Shown here one piece after another: positions 9,430 to 16,452 of a stretch of 64,000 nt of DNA (the first letter of the stretch is position 1; each line of letters opens with the position of its first letter). This DNA is from Mitsuaria sp. 7 (GTDB lineage: Bacteria > Pseudomonadota > Gammaproteobacteria > Burkholderiales > Burkholderiaceae_C), in contig NZ_CP011514.1 of assembly GCF_001653795.1 (NCBI RefSeq), positions 4,420,279 to 4,484,278 of the forward strand, read 5' to 3'. The notes below the pieces were generated by a model, which made no database searches, was not told the DNA's origin, and saw only the letters and a list, made by a program, of their open reading frames with translations. The position numbers and the translations under genes were made by a program.

Positions 9430-9447
9430 ATACCCCTCGGGGGATAC
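9430..9447. promoter_or_regulatory. Operator-like element ATACCCC-N3-GGGGATAC, copy 1
   Basis: The 18-bp sequence ATACCCCTCGGGGGATAC lies in the divergent spacer 158 bases before the aldehyde dehydrogenase start. An element identical at 16 of 18 positions lies at 15276-15293, just before the epimerase operon. The inner CCCC and GGGG arms form a dyad. Two copies in front of two lower-strand operons suggest a shared regulator; the LuxR-type protein encoded at 11921-12892 is the obvious candidate. This is inference. Confidence 0.5.
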
Positions 9448-9497
9448 AAGGGATCGCCCTGATGCGGCGCTGCGGCGCGGCGGCGCGGCCCTCATTC

Positions 9498-9536
9498 GGA
9501 ACGAAAATCTGGAACGAAGATGTGGAACGAAGATCG
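9498..9536. repeat. Three tandem 13-bp repeats upstream of the XRE-type regulator
   Basis: Three consecutive 13-bp units beginning GGAACGAA (9498-9510, 9511-9523, 9524-9536) end 45 bases before the start codon of the helix-turn-helix regulator. The first ten bases are almost invariant (GGAACGAAAA or GGAACGAAGA). The rest of the 309-base spacer (9273-9581) holds the C4-N3-G4 element and no gene. The repeats look like an autoregulatory operator array, but no protein is shown to bind them. Confidence 0.55.
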
Positions 9537-9581
9537 GGCCCTGGGCCGCACCGCCCTGCCCTGCAACGAAAGACCTGCGTC

Positions 9582-10394
9582 ATGTCCTCCAGACCCACCG
9601 CCGATCAGCGACGCGAGTTCGGCGCCTTCCTCACCAGCCGGCGCGCCTTGCTGCAGCCCAAGGACTTCGGCCTGCCCGAAGGGCCGCGGCGCACGCCGGG
9701 TCTGCGTCGCGAGGAAGTCGCCGTGCTCGTCGGCGTCAGCGTCAGCTGGTACACGTGGCTGGAACAGGGACGCGACATCCAGCCCTCTGCCGACGCGTTG
9801 AAGCGCATCTCCAAGGTCTTCAAGCTGGACCGGGTGGAGTCCGCCCATCTGTTCGCGCTGTCAGCCCTGGAGCCGCCCACGGTGGCCACCGGCGGCGCGA
9901 TCAGCGCGGGGCTGGACCAGCTGGTGCGCGCCATCAACCCGATCCCCGCCTACGTGCGCAACACGCGGCTCGACATCCTGGCCTGGAACGATGCCGTGGC
10001 CGACCTGCTGGTCGACTACGGCTCCCTGCTGCCGCACGAGCGCAACACGCTGCGCCTGCTGTTCCTCTACCGGCCCTATCGCACCCAGATCCTGGACTGG
10101 GAGCAGATGGCGCGCGGCATGATCTCCACCTTCCGCGCGGCCCGCGCACAGGCGCCCGACAAGGCGCCCTTCGACAGCCTGGTCGAGGAGCTGTCGCAGC
10201 AGAGCCCGGAGTTCCGGGACTGGTGGCAGGACACCGCCGTGCAAGGCTTCGAGGAAGGACGCAAGCGGGTGGTGCATCCGCTGACCGGCCAGACCCTGGA
10301 CTTCACCTACGTCGCGCTGACGCCGGAGGGCCGGCCGGATCTGTCGCTCGTCACCTACATCCCCCGCCCCCCTGCCTATGACCCGCAGTCATAG
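9582..10394 (+). CDS. XRE-type transcriptional regulator with MmyB-like ligand domain
   Basis: DNA-binding regulator of 270 residues. Seen: an N-terminal helix-turn-helix (residues about 8-70; RREEVAVLVGVSVSWYTWLEQGRDIQPS) in the arrangement typical of actinobacterial and proteobacterial MmyB-like regulators, then a C-terminal PAS-like ligand domain with IPAYVRNTRLDILAWNDAV and HPLTGQTLDFTYVAL. The family binds small hydrophobic ligands and commonly controls a neighbouring dehydrogenase gene. It diverges from the aldehyde dehydrogenase operon and is followed, 96 bases on, by another dehydrogenase gene on the same strand, so either may be its target. The 13-bp repeats just upstream may be its own operator. 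Confidence 0.88.
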   Translation: MSSRPTADQRREFGAFLTSRRALLQPKDFGLPEGPRRTPGLRREEVAVLVGVSVSWYTWLEQGRDIQPSADALKRISKVFKLDRVESAHLFALSALEPPTVATGGAISAGLDQLVRAINPIPAYVRNTRLDILAWNDAVADLLVDYGSLLPHERNTLRLLFLYRPYRTQILDWEQMARGMISTFRAARAQAPDKAPFDSLVEELSQQSPEFRDWWQDTAVQGFEEGRKRVVHPLTGQTLDFTYVALTPEGRPDLSLVTYIPRPPAYDPQS

Positions 10395-10490
10395 GATCAC
10401 AAGACGCCTTCTTCGCGCCCCCGGACCTGCCGACACTGACCGTCATCGCAGCGCACGCCGTGCTGCCCACCCAGGTCGTGAAAGGTCCCC

Positions 10491-11885
10491 ATGTCCCAGC
10501 CGAACACTCCCGTTGCCACCTCGCGCAACCCCGCCACCGGCGAACTGATCGCCACCTACGCGTTCCAGACGCCGAGCGAGGTCGAGAGCCTGCTCGACAG
10601 CAACGCGGCGGCCTTCCGCCTGTGGCGCGCCACGCCGATGCGTGAACGCGTGGCCTCCTATCGGCGGCTGGCGGAAACCCTGCGTCAGCGCCTGGAGCCG
10701 CTCGCTGAACTGATCACCGCTGAAATGGGCAAGACGCTGGACGCGTCCCGCGCGGAAGTGGAGAAATGCGCCCTCACGATCGACTGGCTGGCCGACAACG
10801 GCCCGGCCATCCTGGCGGACGAGCCGGTGTCCGTCGGCAACGACGATCAGGTCCACGTCTCCTACCTGCCGATCGGCACCGTGCTGGCCGTGATGCCCTG
10901 GAACTTCCCGCTGTGGCAGGTGATCCGCGCCTCGGGTCCCGTCATGCTGTCGGGCAACGGCTTCCTGCTGAAGCACGCGCCCAACGTGATGGGCTCGGCC
11001 TACGCGCTGCAGGACGCCTACGAGGCGGCCGGCTTCCCCAAGGGCCTGTTCGCCAACCTGGTGGTCGACAACGACACCGTGGCCGCTCTCATCGAAGATC
11101 CCCGCATCGCCGCGGTCACGCTGACCGGCAGCATGCGCGCGGGCTCGGCCGTCGCGGCCACCGCCGGCAAGGCGCTCAAGAAGAGCCTGCTGGAACTGGG
11201 CGGCGCCGATGCCTTCATCGTCCTGGCGGACGCCAACATCGACCTGGCGGTCCAGACCGCCATCACGGCCCGATTCCAGAATGCGGGGCAGGTCTGCCTG
11301 GCCGCCAAGCGCTTCATCCTCGAGCGGCCGATCGCGGACGAGTTCACCCGCAAGTTCGTCGCCGCGGTGAAAGAGATCAAGGTGGGCGATCCGCGCGATC
11401 CCTCGAACCTCATCGGGCCGATGGCCCGCGCCGATCTGCGCGATGAGCTGCACCGGCAGGTCGAACGCACGATCGCCGCGGGGGCAGTCCTTGCCACGGG
11501 CGGCTACAAGATCGACGGGCCCGGCAGCTTCTATGCGCCGACGGTGCTGACCGATGTGCAGCCGGGCATGGCCGCCTTCGACGAGGAGACCTTCGGACCG
11601 GTCGCCGCCATCACCGTCGCCGACAACGTGGAGCACGCGATCACCCTGGCCAACACCAGCGACTACGGCCTGGGCGGCAACCTGTGGACCGGCAACGTCG
11701 CCCAGGCGCAGCGCCTGGCGCGTCGCCTGGAGACCGGCGGGGTGTTCATCAACGGGTTTTCCGCCAGCAACGCGCGCATCCCGGTCGGGGGCGTCAAGAA
11801 GAGCGGTTACGGCCGCGAGCTGTCGCACTTCGGCCTGCGCGAATTCACCAACGCGCAAGCCGTCTGGGCGAAGGAAGTCGGCTGA
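10491..11885 (+). CDS. NAD(P)-dependent succinate-semialdehyde-type dehydrogenase
   Basis: Aldehyde dehydrogenase of the Sad/YneI group, expected to oxidise succinate semialdehyde or a related aldehyde acid. Seen: the cofactor segment VLAVMPWNFPLWQVIR, catalytic Glu in LLELGGADAF and nucleophile Cys in NAGQVCLAAKRFI; the protein ends in the family-typical GGVKKSGYGRELSHFGLREFTN. Length is 464 residues. It is transcribed in the same direction as the XRE-type regulator, 96 bases after it, and converges with the LuxR-type gene. It differs from the aldehyde dehydrogenase at 7725-9272 in length and motif context, so it is not a recent duplicate. Confidence 0.92.
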   Translation: MSQPNTPVATSRNPATGELIATYAFQTPSEVESLLDSNAAAFRLWRATPMRERVASYRRLAETLRQRLEPLAELITAEMGKTLDASRAEVEKCALTIDWLADNGPAILADEPVSVGNDDQVHVSYLPIGTVLAVMPWNFPLWQVIRASGPVMLSGNGFLLKHAPNVMGSAYALQDAYEAAGFPKGLFANLVVDNDTVAALIEDPRIAAVTLTGSMRAGSAVAATAGKALKKSLLELGGADAFIVLADANIDLAVQTAITARFQNAGQVCLAAKRFILERPIADEFTRKFVAAVKEIKVGDPRDPSNLIGPMARADLRDELHRQVERTIAAGAVLATGGYKIDGPGSFYAPTVLTDVQPGMAAFDEETFGPVAAITVADNVEHAITLANTSDYGLGGNLWTGNVAQAQRLARRLETGGVFINGFSASNARIPVGGVKKSGYGRELSHFGLREFTNAQAVWAKEVG

Positions 11886-11924
11886 GGACGTCGGCTAAAG
11901 AGCTTGCCTAAAGAAGTCGGCTAA
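11874..11924. repeat. Four degenerate 12/13-bp tandem units carrying stop codons
   Basis: The end of the semialdehyde dehydrogenase gene (GAAGTCGGCTGA) is followed by three 13-bp relatives ending GTCGGCTAA, TTGCCTAA and GTCGGCTAA. Each unit ends in a stop codon on the upper strand. The last unit also contains the stop codon of the convergent LuxR-type gene on the lower strand. It looks like local tandem duplication at the 3' ends of two convergent genes. Confidence 0.7.
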
Positions 11925-12892
11925 GCGCGCGACAGCGGTCCCGGGCTCGGTCCCGTTGCTGGCTCTGGCGCCGGCTCGCTGGCGACGACGCTCGTCGCCT
12001 TCACCGACTGGTAGCTCTGCAGCGGATCGGTCGACACGCCCGGCACGGCGAACGGGATGCAGCGGATGAAGAGCGCGAAAAGCTCCGCCTGCGAGCCGAT
12101 CTCCAGCTTGCGGTGGATGCTCTTGCGATGGATCTTCACGGTGCCTTCCGTGGACTGCATGCGCGCGGCCGTCAGCGCGGAGGAGTAGCCGCTGAGCATG
12201 TAGAACAGCACCTCGCGCTCGCGCTTGGTGAGCAGCGAGGCGCCGAAGTTGTCGATCGAGCTCTGCACCTTCTGGTGGGTGAGGCTCTCGTCGTTGTCGG
12301 TGCGCGAGGCCAGCAGCCCCATCTGGCCGTGGTGCTTCTCGATGGCGGCGAAGAGGATGGGCAGCACGGCGTTCACCGCCGCGATGTCGGCGGGCGCGAA
12401 GCCGTCGCCCGTCGTGTCGCGCTCCAGGAAGACGGACAGGGCGGTGTCCGCGTCGATGCGCCAGAGGATGTCGACGTAGTCCGCCAGTCCCAGCTGCGAA
12501 TAGAACAGGCGATAGAACTCGCTGGTGTAGAAGTCGTCCGGCGCCACGTCGCGCAGCCAGTACACGCCGCTGCCGCAACCGGCGAGGAAGCGCTGGTAGT
12601 TGGGGTCGAGGATGTAGGGTCCGGAGAAGTAGTCCGGCGCCATGACGCCCTGCGCGCTGGGACGGCGGCGGTACATCAGCAGCTGCGGCCGCTGGTGGCG
12701 CGAGAAGATCATCGCGCCGCCGGAGTGCATCGCGCACACGCGGTCGAGGAAGGCCAGCAGGCTGTGGAAGAAACCGGGCTGGCCGGTGGTCTGGATCACC
12801 TGCCCCAGCGCCAGCGCCGCGGCGGTGTCCAGGCTCACCGTCGAGTCGCCCGGCCATCGGTGAGGCGCAGGGGGCGAAGGGGGAATCGGCAT
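11921..12892 (-). CDS. LuxR-type transcriptional regulator
   Basis: About 323 residues. The C-terminal GerE/LuxR helix-turn-helix is clear (LLTKREREVLFYMLSGYSS and STEGTVKIHRKSIHRKLEI, about residues 225-275). The N-terminal 200 residues have no receiver domain and look like a ligand-sensing (GAF/PAS-like) domain. The frame continues far upstream but overlaps the serine hydrolase gene; the ATG at 12892, 57 bases after that gene ends, gives a sensible N-terminus. A proline-rich tail of about 30 residues follows the DNA-binding domain. As the last gene of the epimerase-hydrolase operon it probably senses the substrate of those enzymes and may act at the C4-N3-G4 elements. Confidence 0.85.
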   Translation of the reverse strand: MPIPPSPPAPHRWPGDSTVSLDTAAALALGQVIQTTGQPGFFHSLLAFLDRVCAMHSGGAMIFSRHQRPQLLMYRRRPSAQGVMAPDYFSGPYILDPNYQRFLAGCGSGVYWLRDVAPDDFYTSEFYRLFYSQLGLADYVDILWRIDADTALSVFLERDTTGDGFAPADIAAVNAVLPILFAAIEKHHGQMGLLASRTDNDESLTHQKVQSSIDNFGASLLTKREREVLFYMLSGYSSALTAARMQSTEGTVKIHRKSIHRKLEIGSQAELFALFIRCIPFAVPGVSTDPLQSYQSVKATSVVASEPAPEPATGPSPGPLSRA

Positions 12893-12948
12893 CGAGGATC
12901 CTGTCGTCGATGCGGATTGTCGCGCGCCGCCGCGCAGCAGGAACAGGC

Positions 12949-14142
12949 CTAAGGGTTCACACGGTCGTGGCATAGCCGCAGGGTCCGGATGAAGTCCAGC
13001 AGGAGGACGTCGCGGTCCGGCTCGGCGGGGCTGTAGTACGCGGGCTCGGGGTACACGGCGAGCTGCACCACGGTGATGCGCTCGCGGCGGTTGACGTAGA
13101 TCCGCTGGCCGGAATGGCCCAGCGCCCACATGCCGCCGTCGTCGTCCAGCCACCAGCTCAGGCCGTAGCCGGAGACGCCGAGGATCTCGACGCCGGCGGT
13201 GTTCTCGCGGCCCGCGAGTTCGAAGGCGCGCGCGCTGACCGCGTCGACCCACTGCGCGCCGAGGAGGGGTGTTCCCTGCACGCGGCCGTCGTTGACCACG
13301 AGGAGCGCGAGGCGCGCCATGTCGCGCAGCGTCATGCCCGCGCGGCTGCCGCTGATCTCCTGGCCGCCGTCGGACTCCAGCGTGTAGAAGGCGTCGAACT
13401 CCATGCCCGCGGGCTTCCAGATCTTCTCGGACATGTAGTCGGCCAGGCGCTGGCCGGTGGCCGCGCAGATCACGGCGCCGAGCAGATAAGTGTCGCCGGT
13501 GTTGTAGTTCCAGAAGCTGCCCGGTGGATGTGCGCGCTGCAGCGAGGCCATCAGCTGCAGCACGCCGCCGGGCGCCTTAGCCGCGAGGGAGCGGCTGTAG
13601 CGGTTCACGTCGGAGTCGCGGTCGGTGTAGTCCTCGATCCAGCGCACGCCGGAGGACATCGTCAGCAGGTGCCGCACCGTGACGCCTTCGTAGCCGGTGC
13701 CGCGCATCGCGGGCAGGTGATCGGTCACGGCGTCGTCGAGGGAGTGGATGGCGCCGTCCGCGATGGCCGCGCCGACCAGCAGCGCGGTCAGGCTCTTGAC
13801 GGTGGACATCGTGCTCCAGCGCTCGTGCGGCTGCAGGCCGAGGCCGTAGCGCTCCAGGACCACGGCATCGTCGACCGTGGCGATCAGGCCGACCACGTTG
13901 TTGCGGTTCATGAGGTCGGCGATGGACAGGGTCTTGCCGCCGCTGACGAAGGGGGCCTCGTAGGCCGGGCCGCGGGTCAGCGCGCGGGGCGTCGGGCCTC
14001 GGGCGATGTCGCGCGTGGCAAACAGCTTGTCCACGTTGCGGAAGCCGTAGGACTGCAGGCACGGCGGCCACATCAGGAAGTCCTCGGCGTTGGGCAGGTG
14101 ATGCGTCGGCAACGCGAGCGGCGATTCGGAGGTCGGGATCAA
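12949..14142 (-). CDS. NylB-like serine hydrolase (class C beta-lactamase fold)
   Basis: Predicted serine hydrolase of amide or ester bonds. Seen: the S-x-x-K motif in MSTVKSL (about residues 113-116 region), the Tyr-containing WNYNTGD motif, and the late GHSGQ motif followed by IYVNRRERITVVQL. This pattern, the length (397 residues) and the IEDYTDRDSDV segment match 6-aminohexanoate-dimer hydrolases better than true beta-lactamases. No signal peptide is visible, so it should be cytoplasmic. I infer a TTG start at 14142 with GGAG 8 bases upstream. It lies between the epimerase-like and LuxR-type genes in one operon. A cytoplasmic oligo-amide hydrolase would complement the M14 peptidase of the neighbouring operon (inference). 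Confidence 0.85.
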   Translation of the reverse strand: MIPTSESPLALPTHHLPNAEDFLMWPPCLQSYGFRNVDKLFATRDIARGPTPRALTRGPAYEAPFVSGGKTLSIADLMNRNNVVGLIATVDDAVVLERYGLGLQPHERWSTMSTVKSLTALLVGAAIADGAIHSLDDAVTDHLPAMRGTGYEGVTVRHLLTMSSGVRWIEDYTDRDSDVNRYSRSLAAKAPGGVLQLMASLQRAHPPGSFWNYNTGDTYLLGAVICAATGQRLADYMSEKIWKPAGMEFDAFYTLESDGGQEISGSRAGMTLRDMARLALLVVNDGRVQGTPLLGAQWVDAVSARAFELAGRENTAGVEILGVSGYGLSWWLDDDGGMWALGHSGQRIYVNRRERITVVQLAVYPEPAYYSPAEPDRDVLLLDFIRTLRLCHDRVNP

Positions 14143-14227
14143 GGGTGGCTCCAGGGTGGCGGGCGATCGGGAGGGCGGGCGATCGGGAGGACGGAGGGCA
14201 GAGGGCCGAGGGAGTCGTCGATGCGCG

Positions 14228-15241
14228 TCAGCCCCAGAGGGCGACGTCGGGTGCGTGGAGATGGCCCTCGGCGTAGGAGATGGGCGGCGATCGGTCGTTC
14301 CTCATGTGCAGCGGGCCGTCGAGGTCCACGAAGTCGCAGAAGGCGGCGATGAGGAAGGCCGGCGCCATGGCCAGCGAGGTGCCGCAGTTGCAGCCGACCA
14401 TCAGTTGGAAGCCGAGTCGACGCGCCTCGCGGCACATGAGCAGGCCCTCGGTGAGGCCGCCGCATTTGTCGAGCTTGAGGTTGACGTACTGGACGCGTCC
14501 GACGAGCCGGGAAAGGCTGTCGAGCGTGGTGCAGCTCTCGTCGGCGGCGATGGGGATGCGAAGGCCGAGACCGGGGAGGAGGTCTTCGTGACCGGCGGGG
14601 AGCGGCTGTTCGATCAAGGCCAGCGGCAGCGACCAGACGGCGGCGGCGAAGCGCTGCAGCCCTTCGGGTGACCAGCCTTCGTTGGGGTCCACAGTCAGGC
14701 GGCTGCCGGGCGATGCCGCGGCCACGGCGTGCAGGCGCTCGATGTCGCGGTCGAGGCCGCCGGGCGTGCGGTCGCCGAGCTTCACCTTGAGCACCGGGGC
14801 GTTCCCCCATCGCCGCGCCTGTTGCGCCATCTCGTCGGGGGAGTCGAGCGTCACGGTCAGCAGCGTCGGGAAGCGCGTGGTCGCGTCGATCTCCGGCAGA
14901 CCGGCGAGTTCCCACGCGCGCAGGCCTGAGCGCTTGCATTCGAGGTCCCACAGCATCGCGTCCAGCGCGTTGCGAAGACCGTCCGCTGGGAGCTGGCGAC
15001 GAAGCGTCTCGCGGTCGGGCGTTTCCTCGAACTGCGAGAGCAAGGCCTGACCCCGCTCGGCTGCGGCCATGCTCAGGGTCTCATCGGATTCGTGCTGCTC
15101 GCCCTCGCCTTGCGCGCGGTGGTCTTCCCATGTGGCGGTCGCGTGCAGCACCGTCTGGGTGCTGAGCACACCGCGTGAGATGGCGATCTTCTGGCGGTAC
15201 GGCCAATGCTGGATTTCGAGCTTGAAGCGAGGTCGCGACAT
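14228..15241 (-). CDS. Enolase-superfamily dipeptide epimerase-like enzyme
   Basis: Member of the mandelate racemase/muconate lactonising group, closest in motifs to L-Ala-D/L-Glu-type dipeptide epimerases, which invert the alpha carbon of one residue in a dipeptide. Seen: the catalytic Lys motif LKVKLG, metal-binding acids in TVDPNEGW, IEQPL and IAADES, the second Lys motif VNLKLDKCGG, and MVGCNCGTSLAMAPA near the C-terminus. About 337 residues from the ATG at 15241. The start is uncertain: AGGAGG lies 19 bases upstream, and the frame is open to 15334. Dipeptide-active enzymes next to a NylB-like hydrolase and an M14 peptidase suggest catabolism of small amides or peptides. Confidence 0.85.
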   Translation of the reverse strand: MSRPRFKLEIQHWPYRQKIAISRGVLSTQTVLHATATWEDHRAQGEGEQHESDETLSMAAAERGQALLSQFEETPDRETLRRQLPADGLRNALDAMLWDLECKRSGLRAWELAGLPEIDATTRFPTLLTVTLDSPDEMAQQARRWGNAPVLKVKLGDRTPGGLDRDIERLHAVAAASPGSRLTVDPNEGWSPEGLQRFAAAVWSLPLALIEQPLPAGHEDLLPGLGLRIPIAADESCTTLDSLSRLVGRVQYVNLKLDKCGGLTEGLLMCREARRLGFQLMVGCNCGTSLAMAPAFLIAAFCDFVDLDGPLHMRNDRSPPISYAEGHLHAPDVALWG

Positions 15242-15275
15242 GCCGCGATGGTTCGCCACGCCTCCTCGGCTCGCA

Positions 15276-15293
15276 ATACCCCCCTGGGGATAC
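15276..15293. promoter_or_regulatory. Operator-like element ATACCCC-N3-GGGGATAC, copy 2
   Basis: ATACCCCCCTGGGGATAC lies 35 bases upstream of the chosen epimerase start and matches the copy at 9430-9447 at 16 of 18 positions. Its position fits a core-promoter operator for the epimerase-hydrolase-LuxR operon. If translation actually starts farther upstream (ATG at 15295) the element would be coding, which would weaken this reading. Confidence 0.5.
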
Positions 15294-15337
15294 ATGACGG
15301 CCGGCGAGCCCATGCAGGGCCTCTGCACTGCCACCGC

Positions 15338-15507
15338 CGCTGGCCCTCACCCCTGCCCTCTCCCGCAAGCGGGAGAGGGAGTCCGGCCGGTTCAACTCTC
15401 AGCGCTGGCTCCTCTTGCTCCCTCTCCCGCAAGCGGAAGAAAGGGACGAAGGGCGCGGCGGGACTCCCTCTCCCGCTTGCGGGAGAGGGCGGGGGTGAGG
15501 GCCAGCG
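15338..15507. repeat. REP-like inverted repeat pair with 11-bp GAGAGGG hairpins
   Basis: Copy one (about 15338-15383) and its near-perfect inverted copy (about 15463-15507) are each about 45 bp and share TGGCCCTCACCCC and the hairpin CCCTCTCCCGC-AA-GCGGGAGAGGG. A truncated third copy lies at about 15418-15435. The same element occurs at 56796-58098, where an IS has split it. The block fills the space between the PrpB-position lyase gene and the epimerase gene, both on the lower strand, and would form strong RNA stems that could insulate the two operons. No gene is seen here. Confidence 0.85.
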
Positions 15508-15520
15508 GCCGTTGCAGGGA

Positions 15521-16384
15521 TCAGGTGTACTTCTTCTCCAGCGCGTCCCACTCCGGCTTGTTCACCAGACGTTGGCGTTCGGCGAACGGGATCACCAGGT
15601 TGGGATCCTCGTCGATGCGGCGCTGGGTCTTGAGCACGCCCAATGCCTTCTGCATCCCCGCCACCGCGCCTTGCAGCGCGGCGTTGGCATACAGCACGAC
15701 GCCGTAGCCCATCTGCTGCAGCTCACCCGCGTCGGTGATCGGCGTCTTGCCGCCGATCACCATGTTCATCAGCTGCGGCGTCGACAGGCGCTGCGGCAGC
15801 GCGCGGATCTCTTCCGCCTTCGTGACCGCCTCGACGAACAGGATGTCCGCGCCGGCTTCGGCGAAGCGCTGCGCGCGCTCGATCGCGGCCTCGAAGCCCT
15901 GCGTCGCGCAGGCATCCGTGCGGGCCATGATCAGGAAGTCCGGATCACGTCGCGCATCCACCGCCGCCTTGATCTTGCTCACGGCTTCCTCGGTCGAGAT
16001 CACTTCCTTGCCGGTGAAGTGCCCGCAGCGCTTGGGCGCCACCTGGTCTTCGAGCTGGATGCAGTCCGCGCCGGCGCGTTCCAGCACGCGCACGGTGTGT
16101 CGCACGTTCAGCGCGTTGCCGAAGCCGGTGTCGGCGTCGACGATCAGCGGCAGGTTCACCGCGTCGCGGATGCGCGCGGTGTGGTCGGCGATCTCGGACA
16201 GGCCCATGAAGCCCTGGTCCGGCAGACCGAACCACATGTTGGTCACGCCGGCGCCGGTCACGTAGATCGCCTCGAAGCCGAGGTCCTCGATCACCTTGGC
16301 CGACAGCGCGTTGAAGGCGCCCGGCACCAGCACGCCACGGCGTTCGTTCACCAGCGCGCGCAGCGTCTTGCGGGTCGATGTCAT
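15521..16384 (-). CDS. Isocitrate lyase/PEP mutase-family lyase in the PrpB position
   Basis: Lyase cleaving a C-C bond beside a carboxylate; by context it should convert 2-methylisocitrate to pyruvate and succinate. Seen: VDADTGFG (metal binding), QLEDQVAPKRCGH with the catalytic Cys (about residues 115-127), and MARTDA. Length is 287 residues. The segment MNMVIGGKTP resembles the 2,3-dimethylmalate lyase/petal-death clade (GGKTP) rather than the NITEFG-x-TP of classical PrpB, so the annotation by context needs caution. It is the last gene of the operon, 68 bases after prpF. AAAGAGAA precedes the ATG. Confidence 0.75.
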   Translation of the reverse strand: MTSTRKTLRALVNERRGVLVPGAFNALSAKVIEDLGFEAIYVTGAGVTNMWFGLPDQGFMGLSEIADHTARIRDAVNLPLIVDADTGFGNALNVRHTVRVLERAGADCIQLEDQVAPKRCGHFTGKEVISTEEAVSKIKAAVDARRDPDFLIMARTDACATQGFEAAIERAQRFAEAGADILFVEAVTKAEEIRALPQRLSTPQLMNMVIGGKTPITDAGELQQMGYGVVLYANAALQGAVAGMQKALGVLKTQRRIDEDPNLVIPFAERQRLVNKPEWDALEKKYT

Positions 16385-16452
16385 GTCAGTTCTCTTTGAT
16401 GTCTGAAGTCGAATTCGATACGGAGGTCGATGGCGGGATCAACGGGCGCCGA

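Noticed and set aside
7407..9581. Long upstream extension of the XRE-type regulator frame
   Set aside because: It runs antisense through the aldehyde dehydrogenase and peptidase genes; the real protein starts at 9582 just before the helix-turn-helix.
12949..14142. True class C beta-lactamase (antibiotic resistance)
   Set aside because: No signal peptide, and the motif order matches NylB-like hydrolases; resistance is not supported.
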